64,000 nt of DNA, taken from contig JAAXNY010000008.1 in the NCBI GenBank assembly GCA_013420905.1, positions 434,001 through 498,000 on the forward strand. The letters are read 5' to 3'. Below, in pieces: positions 36,401 through 47,213 of the stretch. Under the pieces are notes generated by a model. That model had not been told where the DNA came from, did no database searches, and saw only the letters and a program-made list of their open reading frames with translations. The stretch is from Collybia mongolica. Taxonomy: Eukaryota > Basidiomycota > Agaricomycetes > Agaricales > Clitocybaceae. Every line of letters begins with the position of its first letter. Positions within the stretch are counted from its first letter, which is position 1. The position numbers and the translations under genes were made by a program.

Positions 36401-37199
36401 CGCCACTTGGTCGATCTTGCGATGTCTTCGTGTATGCCACAACCCCCCCGGTTCATTTTTCTGTCTTCTATCGGGGCGGTGATCAATGCACCTTCTCCTA
36501 TACTCGAACGTTCCTTCGGCGATCCCTCAGTTACCAGTGATCAAGGTTACGGCGAAGCAAAATACGTCGCTGAGAGGATCATCGACAAGGCATGCGAATC
36601 AGGACTTCGTGCGATTGTCTTTCGTGCGGGGCAGCTATCAGGATCGACTACAGGTGGTTACTGGGCCCCATCGGAATATATCCCAACCTTATTCCGCGTG
36701 AGTAAGAAGCTTGGATGCTTACCGGCTGACTTACCTGTAAGTCACCAATGATATTTGATCACTTGCGGTCGCTAAAGTGTATCGCTAGGAGGCCCGCTGG
36801 ATTCCCGTTGACATTGCTGCAAAATGCTCTGTGGCACTATCAATCCAGGACGGTGGACCTCAGTTAGCATACTACCACATTGAGAACGCGACACCTACTC
36901 CTTGGGACTCTATCCTTCAAGCATATGTCGAAATTGTTGGTCCTCATATCAATGTCACACAGCCAGACGTGTGGTTGAAGTTGGTTGAACAAGAGAACCA
37001 TGAATCCCAGGACATTTCGGCCGTCGCACTCATTCCGTTCTATGCAGAATTCGCGGCCGCCGGACAAGCTGGTTCATGGGCTAAACTAGACGTTTCAATG
37101 TCACTCCGCAGGTGTCCTGAACTAGATTTTGGCCCTATTTCTGTCGACCTTATGCGAATATACTTACAATCCGCGCTTGAAACCAAAGCATCTCGTTGA
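33491..37199 (+). CDS. NRPS-like enzyme: adenylation, carrier and thioester reductase domains
   Basis: Multi-exon gene from ATG 33491 to the stop at 37199. Adenylation domain: GILGTSGYWLYVNLVACW, LMLSTRNSLPALE, the phosphate-loop region YTHTSGSQGHPKPVPMTH (joined over an intron at 34138-34187), FFGGAPM, SAFGTSEVGLMT and KHIGRKDSVV. Carrier domain: DLFDIGIDSLQALQ, with the serine that takes phosphopantetheine, split by an intron (about 35659-35716). Reductase domain: VILTGATGGLGCHIL (NADP Rossmann loop), FIFLSSIGAV, YGEAKYVAE (catalytic Tyr and Lys) and FRAGQLSG. No condensation domain is present, as in carboxylic-acid-reductase-like and aminoadipate-reductase-like proteins, which activate an acid and release it as an aldehyde or alcohol. 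All junctions keep frame except one near 35150-35200, which I could not resolve. The P450 lies head to head upstream. Confidence 0.82.
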
Positions 37200-37739
37200 A
37201 GAAATATTGAATGGACCCACCTTCCCCCTATATATCCAGCTATGTACTATATAAATGTCAAGAATATATATATATCGCTCGCGAACCATCTAATTTCTGA
37301 ATAACAGGTATATTGGAGGATCCTGGAATATATATAGGTTATTGATCTGGTGGTCGGGTGACTTTGACTAGTATAGTCTCTCGACGTCCATATCGCTATT
37401 TTCTTCATCTACCTGGAAGATATTTAGATCTTCATGGGTGACCGGTGACCGACACCCATTTGACCAATGCGATCGAATACAAATTTCCCAGAAATAGTGC
37501 TGATGTGGTGTGGCGTGGTAATAGAGCAACGCCAAGAATCGCGATGGCTGCTATTAGTATTTATGGAGTTGATGATGATGGTTGCTTCTTGCCTATCAAT
37601 GACCCGTTCTCAATCGCTTAACGGGTGATTCTCGTTACTAATATCTATGTGGCCTTGATAGTAATCCGCTGCCGAGAGAGCTGGGATAACCGACAAGATG
37701 AAAGAATAACGACTTTGAAATGTGGACACATGAATTAGG
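37200..37739. other. Intergenic, no supported gene
   Basis: 3' region of the NRPS-like gene with short AT microsatellite runs near 37266 and 37331. No coding signal. Confidence 0.3.
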
Positions 37740-38400
37740 TCAGAAAAGTGGTGATAATTATATCACACGCCGCGCGCCCCACAAGCCATATCTATAGTCA
37801 TTAATGAGTGATATATCTTTACAGAGTGACTTTTGCCAGGTCTTACGGTCGTGGCCGTTTGTGTTTGAAGCTTTCTCAAGTCCCCAATGTCTGATAGCTG
37901 TACACCGATTATGAAGACAGAAACTGTCTGAAGTAAAGCGACCTTGAAAAGGGTCAATTTGAGCATATAAGATGGTTTAATTAAGCTAGAATACCGCGGT
38001 CATCATGATTCCAGAGATCTTCGATCCAGAAAACATATAAACTTGGTACGTTTAAGTTGACCTAGACGGTGCAGCTTGCTACCCCCAAGTTCAGCTTTTC
38101 CGTTCATGGGATATAGTCAGAAAGAATGTACTCATTCCGGCCACTATGGGTATGCTGAGTTACTGTAGGTTTACACCGAAAAGCGCTTCGGCATTCCCGT
38201 AGCTAGTTACGAAGACCACAAACATTGTATGGATGTCAAGGATTGCTTGGACGGTTTCAAACGCGAACAAAACCCAAGACCAAGCCTTTGGAGACGATGT
38301 GACCTTGGAAATCGCCATGTAATAGTAATCTTCAGGAAGGCATTGAATCGGTCAACATAGATTTGTCAGTATTCACCCACTCACACACTTTTTCGCAAAG
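37740..38400 (-). pseudogene. DUF6534-like membrane protein relic
   Basis: On the minus strand the frame near 38290-38180 reads FETVQAILDIHTMFVVFVTSYGN, like the third helix block of DUF6534 proteins, and is followed in the expected place by SIPIVAGMSTFF. Further down, VSVFIIGVQLSDIGDLRKLQ resembles the region before the fifth helix. Stops and the missing LGGLFA start block show that it is incomplete. It may be a decayed paralogue of the gene at 14919-16783. Confidence 0.45.
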
Positions 38401-38417
38401 GGCTCCATGGCAGTAGA

Positions 38418-39484
38418 CTGTACACGGTCCGGTCCGGGCCAGGTCCGACCTAGTTTTGCTGGACCTGGCCCTGGTCCCGAGGGCCGGTCCACCTCTTTGT
38501 CGGACCTGGCCCTCTGATAACGTAAGTCACGGGACAACTGGTCACTTTTTGACGGTTTTTGATCTCATGCAAGCACAACTCAAGAGGAAAAATTATGTAG
38601 GGTACCAAAAGTACTGCAAGCAGCAAGCAGGTCAAATTTGATCTAGAGTTGCTCCTATAGCAAAATATTCAATGTGTTGTTTAATATTCGCAGTCTGGCA
38701 AGGGGTCTCGGAGCCAAAATTTCGCGCGCCCCCACGGCTCAACTGGTCACCGGATTTGCCGAGTCTCGGCAACTTCCGTGGGTCGATCTTATTGTAACTT
38801 CTATGATCTCGGCCGCATCTCTCGACGATTCCACTATCTTCAACCCATCGGTTAACGGTTCTATCATTTTTAGGTCATATCTGTCCCTTCCAATCCAATA
38901 TGACTCGCCCAAAACCTCAAACAGTCCCTCAATCTAGCTGCGAAGACTGACTTACAGCAGCAGTGGCAGCATATCGGCATTCTAATCCAAAGCCATCTGT
39001 TCGGAGCCTTGCCAAATCATTTGAAGTCACTCTTGCAACTCTCCAGAACCGTCTCAATGGTGCTCAGCCTCGCTCACTAGAGATGAATTCTCGTCACCAT
39101 CTCAGTAAAGTTGAGACTCATGTTCTTGCAGAGCATGCATCACGCATGCAAGACTTGAAGTTTCCTCTGACTCCAGCTGATGTTTGGCTTGAAGCTGAGC
39201 GCCCCTTTCATGCAAAAAATCCAGAGGCTGCAGAGCGGGGGGACAAGATTAGTAATAACTGGTACCGGACAGTTTTCCTAGAGGACAATCCAGATTTTGT
39301 GAATAAGTTGGGAAAAGGGTTAGATCGTGACCGGGCAATCTGTGCAAGTCATTCTCAACTTGCAGCATGGTTTGAGAATGTAAGTCACCTCCCTATTGTT
39401 CCACTACTAATTTTCCTAATACCTGAAGCTATAGTTGTTGGAGTACAGTATATGTTGGCAGGTGGTGAAAGTGCTACCAAATAG
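38418..39484 (+). pseudogene. Pogo-type transposase, N-terminal half, with left terminal repeat
   Basis: The left end (38418-38550) is a GC-rich terminal region with GGTCCGG, GGCCAGGTCC and the ACAACTGGTCACT motif. A transposase frame from an ATG near 38901 reads MTRPKPQTVPQSSCED, stop, LTAAVAAYRHSN, then SVRSLAKSFEVTLATLQNRL (helix-turn-helix) and the CENP-B-like DNA-binding region PLTPADVWLEAE..., up to AWFENV at about 39380, where an intron begins. The DDE catalytic part is missing. A TGA within the N-terminus and the loss of the C-terminus make it inactive. Confidence 0.65.
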
Positions 39485-39880
39485 TGGGTGTATATAGTGG
39501 GGGAATAGAGAATGCAAGATCAAACCTCGAAAAATAATAACTCTTGTCCGAAATTATTAGTAATCAATGATTTTTGATCAAATTCCTGTTGTCAAGTGGC
39601 TTCAGAGCAGAAAATTCTCTGATGATCCAGATGTGCAAGGAGTGAAAATACTAGGATAATTCATTGGGAGATAGTTGTATTTAATTGATAGATGTTAAAT
39701 ATGGTATGTATCAGCAGTAGACATCTCCCCAGACTATTAAACAATTTCTTTTTTTTTTTACCACTGGACCCGGTTGACCTGGGGCTGGCCTTGAACCAAC
39801 CTGGCCCAGCCCTGGCCCTCTAACATAACTCATGGGACAACTGGTCACTGGAATTCTCATGCCTCAACTGGTCACCAAAG
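38530..39880 (+). repeat. AACTGGTCAC motif repeated at both pogo ends
   Basis: CAACTGGTCAC(C/T) occurs at about 38528, 38739, 39838 and 39865, always near a terminal region. Two longer copies share CTGGCCCTCT followed about 20 bp later by GGGACAACTGGTCACT (about 38508-38547 and 39813-39852). Such subterminal motifs are candidate transposase-binding sites. Confidence 0.5.
39485..39759. other. AT-rich junction between the two pogo remnants
   Basis: No coding signal. A poly-T run at about 39748 lies just before the second terminal repeat. Confidence 0.3.
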
Positions 39881-41560
39881 CAAAAAACAACACCCCGGGC
39901 TCAATATCCCATGAAAGTACATAGAGTAAGTTGGTAGTATCATTGAGTAGGTAGTAATACATGATATAGCACACAGAAAATGGCCCTAGAAGCGAATCAA
40001 GATACAAAAAAACAATGAATAAAATGATGTGTCATGTGTGAGAAAATGAGACCCTTCCAAAACATTCCTGGAACTTCACCATTTAATAGCATTTGGGTGG
40101 GCGAATGGTACAACGAGGTCGGGTATGAGCCAATGATCCCTCAGAACCCACAAGAATAGTGGTGGAAGCCCCTTGGGCTGTACTGGGGGAGGGGTTTGGT
40201 GGGGTTACCTCTTGGAATGGCTCACTTGTGCTATCTGAGCTTGAGTCACTCTCAGAATTGTTGTTTGAGTCACCAGATGGGCTGCTATTGTTGTTAGAGG
40301 CTTCAAAGGGATTCTGTGGGAGGTTATCAGGATCTGAATCATCTTCATTGCCTGGCAGTTCCATGGGAAATGGCCTTGGAGCCTGGGGCCCTTGAACTGC
40401 TTTCCCCTTTCCCCTCCCCTTCCCTCTCTCATTTCCCTGGCCACAGCCATGAGTTGCAGCATTTGCAGTCTTCTCAGCTGCTTTGGCTGCCTTCTCAGCT
40501 GCCTTCTCTGTCCTTTTCTGCTCTGCATCTTCAGCCCTCTGTACCTTTGCTCTTGCCTCTTCAACTTTCTTTTGCTCTCTCTCCACTTTCTTCCTCTCCT
40601 TCTCACTCCTTCTCCTCCTCTGCAGCTTTCCTTTGGCACTCTTCTTCTTCCCATGCCAACAAAGCAGCTGCATCCATGGCCCCATACCCAGATTTGACAA
40701 TATTCCCACCTTGTTCTCTGGGTTTATTCTTGTTTACAAGTTGTGTATTTAGATGAAGGTGTAATTGTTGATTGAGAATGTGTTGAGCAGTCTGCTTCTT
40801 GATAAGTCTATCTTGGACCTCAATAAACTCCTGCTGTGCAGCAACAATCTCATTCCAACCAGCCTCACATTGAGATGCAAGAAAGACAGCTTTTTTGAGT
40901 TCCCCAACACGATGGGGTGTCACATTCAGTGCCAAATCACACATACATGTATTGAGGTCTTCAATCTGTGCAGCTTGTAGGTGTAGGCGTTGGGTGGGAG
41001 AGTTGGTATGGGAGTGTGAACGGGAATGAGAGCATGAGTGAGAGTGGGTGTGGGAGCCCAAACCAGAGCCAGAGCCAGAGTGGGAAGGCACAAGGGTTTG
41101 GGAAGTTGTAGGAGGTGTAGATGGAGGTGTAGTTTCAGAAATGCTAGTGCCATGATCATCAATTGGAGAGGTGGTGGTGATAGTGATAGATGGTAGAGAA
41201 GTATCATGATTACCATCAGACCATTCTCAACCTGGCGAGGAGGTGGCACCTGTTTGTATGTGTAACTTGCCTGAAAGTTGACTGGACGCAAGCCACAGGC
41301 TTCAAATGACTTGACAATGTTTGAGGCAGTGAGAACAGTATTGCGAACATCATTGAGAAGATGGCTAAAAATGGTCTTGTTGATTGAGATATTGAGCTTG
41401 GTTTGCTTGAAGACAAGTTGACTATACTCCCTTTGCATCATGCTGAAAATGAGTACATCAAGGGGCTGGCAGAGATGGGTGGAGATAAAGAACTGATCTT
41501 GAACCACGGCCGCGACTTTGACTCTCACCTTTTCCCTGCTGACACGAAATCGGAGACGAC
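39760..41560 (-). pseudogene. Pogo-type transposase, C-terminal half, with terminal repeat
   Basis: A second, oppositely oriented remnant. Around 41530-41220 the minus strand reads THLCQPLDVLIFSMMQREYS and FEACGLRPVNFQASYTYKQV, the end of a DDE_1 superfamily endonuclease domain in pogo elements. Downstream frames (40603-41091 and 40083-40709) encode a Ser/His-rich stretch, a coiled coil rich in Lys/Glu/Ala and a charged tail ending PRCTIRPPKCY. Its left boundary (39760-39880) repeats the terminal sequence of the neighbour: CTGGCCCTCT plus AACTGGTCAC motifs. The catalytic aspartates lie upstream and are not found, so this copy is truncated. Confidence 0.6.
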
Positions 41561-41921
41561 AGCAACCTCAAAAATCATGCGAAAAAAAAGCCAACCAAAT
41601 TAATTTTATCAGACACAAGCAAAGCACTATGAACATCTAAGTAGCAAGAAATAAAAAACCAGTACATACATCACATACATCGTAGACATTCCGCAGCACC
41701 CAACACGGCTCCCTCCCTGCTCCCACCGCGTTTCCTCGTGCGATCCACCCCCTCTAAGAAACAGCGCGATGTCATTCTGGTCGGGCTCAGATCCCGGAGC
41801 CGATTATGTCTATACCGCACCCACCGACTCTTGTTCCCACATCACACAGGCAGGCTCTCCCAAACACCCACCCCTATTCCTAAATCCTAAATCCCAAACT
41901 CCGCACCCTACACGGCCATCA

Positions 41922-44214
41922 TCACCGAAACCTCTCCTCAAACCTCGCAAACACAATCGCCGACAGACACTCCACCTCTCTCAAGTCCAGCAAACTCTGC
42001 TCACCCGGGGTAAGGGGGGGGAGAGTCAGAACCAAAAGAAAAAAAAAGAGCACAAAAAAAAGGCACACCTCAACCAACTCATTCGGCACCGCACACAGCG
42101 CTCTCTCACTCCACCTCGCCAAACCAGGCAACATCCCCGCCAGCCTCACCCGCACCGGCTCCCCCGGCGGCGGCGCCGGGTCCGACGCGCTCACAAACAC
42201 CTCGCGCTCCAGGCCCGCCACAAGCACCCCCGTCGCGCAATCCAAACACGCCGCGAGCACGTGCGCAAAGTCCGGCGCCGCCACTGTCGCGTGCGTCTCT
42301 GCGAGGAGCGCGGCGAAGGCGGGGTTGTGGTGCAGCGGGGGTGGGGGCCGGGTGGGGAGGTGGGCGTGCGGGGGTGTGGGGGAGGGGAGGGGGGGGAGGT
42401 GGGAGTGCGAGAGGGAGAGGGAGAGGGAGAGGGAGAGGGGGGAGGAGGCGGTGTCGAATTCGAGGAGGTCGAGGTGGGTGTAGGGTGGGTTGGAGGGAAA
42501 GCCGCCTTGTGTGAGGACGTGCTGCACCGTCTCGGGCGTTGATGGGAGTAGGGACGATAGGAAGCTAGATGAGGGTGCATTCAACACGGGTCCAAAATGA
42601 AAAAAAGGAGATGCGCGAGGGGGACTTACTTTATTCGCCTTTCCTGCCCTTCAAACGTCACCTCATGCTCCACCCTCCGGCGAACATCGCTCACGAGCCG
42701 ATGCAAATCCATAGCCGAAAGCTTGCTCTTCAGCGACACCCTATACGCCTCCTCATGAGCCCCCCCAAAAAAAAACCAAAGCCACAACAGCGACAAGACA
42801 CGTACCCATCAAACACCTCCTCCACCCCGCGCCTAACGCGCTCACCCACGTCCTTCCAGCCCACATGCAGCATCCACCAGCTCATCGTCAAAAACATGCT
42901 TTCCACCTCCTCGCTTATCCCCTCCTCCCCGCCGCCCCCCTGCCCGTCCTCGTCCGCCAGGAGCGAGCTCATGTCCCCGGCCATCAGCTCCTCCAGCCCC
43001 GCCGTGCGCCCCAGCATGATGTTCGCGAGCGAGAACTGCGCCGCGAGCGTCTCTTGCATGCGCTCGTCGCGCTCCTTCGCGATGATGGACTGCACGTACT
43101 TGGTGCGTGCGAGGAGGGTCAGCTGGAGTGCGGTGAAGAGGGAGAGCAGAGTTGTTGAGTAGAGCGTTGTGAGTGTCCTTGTGAATGCTGTGGGGTGGGT
43201 GGGGTGTGTCAGATGGGTGTTGGGACATGAGAGGGGGGTATTATTTACTTAGAATTTTGACTTCGTTCCAGAGGTCTGCTGTCGTACGTGAGCTGCTCAT
43301 GTCAGAAGTGAACGATGAGCTCATCACGCTATCTGTCTACAATAAACCGAAAAAAAAACACATTAACATTCCATTCCGTTCCAATCAAGTCAAGAACGAA
43401 AAAATCATATCTCACCATGCCCGACTCGGTAACCGAAAGCGCATCACCATTCTGCACCGACTCCCTCACATCCACATCCACATCCGCGTTCGCAGCAAGG
43501 ACTGGTGCCCCCGCCCCCACCGCCTCCACCCAGCTCCCCATCCCCACCGCCGCCGCCGATACGCTATCCACAGACCCACCCACACCATCACTGCGCTCCG
43601 CAACATGGTACGACGACATCAGCGACGACCCCGCCTCCGACGCCGTCTCGAGGTGTCCCACCACATCCACACTCGACGCCAAACTCGACGGGGGCCGCGA
43701 TCCCTCCCCGTCCTGCCCTTCCCCCTGCGCCTGGCTCACCCCCACTCCTGCCCCTGCCCCCGCCCCCGGTGCCAGAGCCCTTGCCGCCCTGCGCGCCTTC
43801 GACCGGCTCTGCAACTCCCGCGTCAGCCCCTCCACGTCCATCTGCCCCAAAACCTGCTCCGCGAGCGTCTGGATTAGCGCCAGGACCGTGTACGAGATAT
43901 CCTCCTGCGTCTGGTCGAACCGCCTCTTCAAGCTGCGGGAACAAGCAACCAAAACAAAAACAAAAACAAAAACAAAAACAAAAGAACCAACACACGCCAG
44001 TCAGTCAGTCAGCTAACGATAAAGGGGGACAATGGACGAGGGGAGGGGAGACGCACGTATCGCGAGCGACCTTCTCCTCCTCGAGCCTGTTCTTGACCTC
44101 GTCGAGCCGGTCCGTGATGTACTGCCGGACGAGATAGAGCGCGCCTGCTATTCCTGCGGCCTTTGTGAGGCCCTGCCGGCGTGTGGAGACAAACGACTTG
44201 ACGGAGGTGAGCAT
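41922..44214 (-). CDS. PEX3: Peroxin-3 (peroxisome biogenesis membrane protein)
   Basis: Minus-strand gene, ATG at 44214. Exon 1 (44214-44057) encodes MLTSVKSFVSTRRQGLTKA and ALYLVRQYITDRL, the N-terminal membrane anchor typical of PEX3. Exon 2 starts at 43932 with LKRRFDQTQEDISYTVLAL and continues to SVTESG. Later exons give SSSRTTADLWNEVKIL, TLYSTTLLSLFTALQLTLLAR, the PEX19-binding-side helices and MFLTMSWWMLHVGWKDVGERV. The last exons give FLSSLLPSTPETVQHVLTQ, RLAGMLPGLARWS, PNELVE and VFARFEERFR, which is the family C-terminus. Two low-complexity loops stand out: Gly/Ala/Val-rich after residue 100 and a Ser/Leu run encoded by a GGGAGA repeat (42410-42440). PEX3 recruits PEX19 and inserts peroxisomal membrane proteins. 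All junctions keep frame. Confidence 0.85.
43945..43990. repeat. ACAAAA microsatellite in PEX3 intron 1
   Basis: Six-base repeats (ACAAAA) lie within the first intron of the PEX3 gene. On the coding strand this gives a long pyrimidine tract shortly before the acceptor. Confidence 0.7.
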
Positions 44215-44369
44215 GGTGGTCGAGAAAGAGTCGAGTGTCTACTTATTTCCGGCAACCTTCGCGTACAGGAGAAAACACATGGGCTGATTAGTCAGCATTC
44301 GGGGTGATAGAGATGTAAATTACAAAACGGTACATAATTACGTTTAGTGCTACGGATAGAAACCCACAA

Positions 44370-45549
44370 CTACTCCATGTCAAAAAACAACACCTCCGCC
44401 GCCCCGCTCCCCACATTCTCAACAACCAACTTCTGCCCTTTCGTCTGCACATTCATATACACTCCGTCTCCCTCCCTCAGCTCCAACTCCTCCCCGCCCC
44501 CACTCACCCTCACACTCGCCCCATCCGCCTTCCCAGGGTTATACTTGCTCGTCTGCACGACATGCACGTATCCCTTCTTCCCCTCGACCCCCTTCTCCAA
44601 TCTCCCCCCCTCCCCAAGGATCGTCGCATACAGCGTCAGCGCGCTATGCACCGGCGCAGGCCCGGGCGCCTCCCTGTCGGGCGAGACGCCCTCGCCCCCG
44701 GCGGGCGCGACGATGCGCACCCAGGTGTCCCTCTTCTCGGCGTCGGTAAATGAGCGGGTGAAGTACTGCGGCTGGAGGCGCGGGGTGTGCGGGAGCGCCC
44801 AGATCTGGAGGAAGTGCACGGGCTTGGTGCCGTGTGCCTTTTCCGAGTGCGAGATCCCCGTGCCGGCTGAGGTCATCTGGAGCGACCCCCGTTTCAGGAT
44901 CTCGGTGTTGCCCATGGAGTCTTTGCTACAGACGGGCGGACGGGTGTGTGAGCTCTGAGAGTCTTCAAGATGATATGGACTGGACTTACTGTTCTAATTC
45001 ACCCGAGACGACATACGAGAAAATCTCGAACTCGCGATGCGAGTGTGTGCCGAACCCTGTGCGCGGTGCGACTCGATCTTCGTTGATAACACGTAATGGC
45101 CCAAATTGTTCATGCTTATGGTCCTGGTACCTGCAAGGTCGCACAAAACCCAACAGTCAGATCCCCCCATCAAGAGTAAAAAAAGGCGCTAAAACGACAA
45201 CGACAACATACATGGCAAACGAGAACGTATGGAACGTCTTGAGCCACCCATGGTCAGCTTGTCCCCGCTCCTCACTACGTCGCGGAACAAACTTAATAGC
45301 CGTCATATCACCTTCCAAGTCCGATTTCGAACGCGAGGGAGTAGCAGAAGTAGTAGTAGACAAAGGAACAAACAAGATGCGCTGGCGCTGTTTGAGAGCG
45401 TTTGCTTTCGCGAGACGGAGTAAAACAGACAGGTTAGCGGTGAGGGGTTGTGGGACAAGATCGAAATAGAGGGCTAGGGTTATATAGAGGGGCAGGAGGG
45501 CGATGTGAAGGAGAAGGAAGGATTTGGGTTGCATGACCGATCCCGCCAC
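44370..45549 (-). CDS. Pirin-family bicupin (YhaK-like)
   Basis: Three exons on the minus strand. Exon 1 (45549 or 45306 to about 45211) ends MTAIKFVPRRSEERGQADHGWLKTFHTFSFAM. Exon 2 (about 45131-44990) reads YQDHKHEQFGPLRVINEDRV, TGFGTHSHREFEIFSYVVSGELE, with the two cupin metal-binding histidines in THSHRE. Exon 3 (about 44925-44370) reads HKDSMGNTEILKRGSLQMTSAGTGISHSE, HFLQIWALP and ends VLFFDME. This is the full pirin/bicupin fold. Relatives are quercetin-dioxygenase-like or redox-sensing proteins in cytosol or nucleus. If translation starts at 45549 there is an extra 81-residue leader with a strong hydrophobic helix (SFLLLHIALLPLYITLALYF), which could be an anchor or targeting signal; the family core starts at 45306. 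It lies 155 bp upstream of PEX3 and on the same strand. Confidence 0.85.
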
Positions 45550-45807
45550 TCACCATATTTGACGCTGATATAATGAGACAGACATACCGGGCGTCTGTCA
45601 GCACTATTTCCCTTTTCGTGGTCGCAAGTCCCACATGACAAAACGCGGGACACGTGGTCATGACGTGTTTTCTCGGAGAAATAATTTTTAAGAGACCTTA
45701 GCCGAGATCTAATTTTGAAAAGCTCCAAGTAATCTCTCTCTCCAGCTGTCTTGAGTGAAGCTTAGGCCTGAATGGAGAGTTCACTGGAACTGGGGTCCTG
45801 TAATATC
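45550..45807. promoter_or_regulatory. Pirin upstream region
   Basis: Presumed promoter of the pirin gene and the last unique sequence before the transposon-rich half of the window. No specific site is assigned. Confidence 0.3.
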
Positions 45808-45810
45808 TGT

Positions 45811-46731
45811 AAGGGCAACCCTATGTTGCATCATGTTAACCCAAGATCAGCTGGAACAAAATCTAGCAGAGGAATTCAAAGTTATATTTTAAAAGTCTAA
45901 ACAATGCCAGGGTGGCCATGTGTTATCCAATGGTGTGCACAGTCAGCATGCACACATTGCAATAATGGGGTGAGCAAGTGCCAATAATGAATATGCCAAT
46001 AGCAGGAGGTGTAGAGGTGTCAGTTGCTGGGTGTGCAATGAGCAGGACAGAAGGTGCAATAGCACATGCAGAACAGGTACTCCCCTTACACTCACATCAT
46101 GCAAACCTGCCCTTTGATCTCACTGGGAAAGATACACCATGGCATGAGGTGGTATGCAACAGGAGGCAATATGCAGTCACATTCCAACCAGTACTTGCAT
46201 TTGCTGATAACAACTGTCTGTTTTGCATTGAGACTGACAGCTCCAATTTCACAACTGGTGCAGTGTTATTGCAACTCTTGAGTGCAGAAGATGACAAGTG
46301 GCACCCCATTGCATTCCTCTCAAAGAGCTTGAACACAGTAGAGTGCAACTACAAGATTCACAACAAGGAAATGCTTGCAACCATCTGTGCAATAGAGGGA
46401 TGGTGTCACTACCTGGAAGGTGTGTGACATGACTTTGAGGTCTGGATAGACCACAAGAACTTGCAGTACTTCCACACAGCACAGAAGTCAAATTGATGAC
46501 AGACTGCTCTACTTATTATGCTTCAATTTTTCACTGCATCACAAATCTAAGTGCAGCATGGGCAAGCCAGATGCTCTCTCTCAGCATGCAGATCATGGCA
46601 ATGGAAGCAAAGACAACAAGGACCTTGTCCTTCTCTAACCAGAACTGAGTAAGGGCAACTCTATGTCATGCCACACTAACCCAAGGTCAGCCAATGTGCA
46701 ATCTAGCAGAGGAAATTCAAAATTATATTTA
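45811..46731 (+). repeat. 85-bp direct repeats flanking the RNase H fragment
   Basis: AAGGGCAACCCTATGT (45811) and AAGGGCAACTCTATGT (46651) begin two similar stretches of about 85 bp that share AACCCAAG(A/G)TCAGC, TCTAGCAGAGGA and TATATTT. They are in the same orientation, 840 bp apart. A 15-bp piece (AAGGGCAACTCTAT) also marks the broken end of the ankyrin array at about 62656-62670 on the other strand. Confidence 0.55.
46060..46640 (+). pseudogene. Ty3/gypsy RNase H fragment
   Basis: The plus-strand frame reads LPFDLTGKDTPWH, then FQPVLAFADNNCLFCIETDSSNF, TGAVLLQ, KWHPIAFLSKSLN, NYKIHNKEMLATI and WCHYLEG, the RNase H-like domain that follows reverse transcriptase in gypsy retrotransposons. 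A second frame continues with WIDHKNLQYF. Stops and frameshifts occur (for example TGA at about 46427). No integrase or LTR of the same element is visible beside it. Confidence 0.75.
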
Positions 46732-47213
46732 GTAGTATAGTAGAGCCTATGTATGTACTCACCTAGCAGAGGAAATCCAAAGAGATTACCCTAAGGGTCC
46801 TCTGCCAGATGTTGCTATCCTATATACCTAGTCTAAAAATAATAGGGGGTTCCCCATTGTAGCCATGTGACTCAGGGTCATACTGTACATTATCCACAAG
46901 CAAGCTGTGTGTCCTCTGACTGTTGTTCAACTTGAAATTTGAGGTGTGGGTGTGAGTTCCTGTAAGGGGATTGCTATTGACACTAACACAACTACTGCTG
47001 ATTGAAGACTATTACTGCATGTTGAAGCTTGTACCATCAATCAATGGATTGCACAGCAAATGACCATGCCAATATGCATGCCACTTGTCAAAATCATGTC
47101 AGCCCATCACATGAACATACCTATTGTATTACTAGCCCTATTGTTTGACCCTGAGACACATGGCAACAATAGCAGTACATAGTGGCATTGTGTAGGATAG
47201 GTATATAGTTAGT
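46732..47213. other. Non-coding transposon debris
   Basis: No coding frame recognised. CTAGCAGAGGAAATCCAAAG recurs near 46762 from the repeat just upstream. Confidence 0.3.

Noticed and set aside
40316..40756. Hydrophobic plus-strand frames opposite the pogo tail
   Set aside because: Antisense of a Lys/Glu/Ala coiled coil, which gives artificial Leu/Phe/Ser-rich translations.
42191..42580. Pro/Ser-rich and Gly-rich frames over the PEX3 3' half
   Set aside because: Other frames of GC-rich PEX3 coding sequence with a GGGAGA repeat; the PEX3 frame has the conserved family C-terminus.
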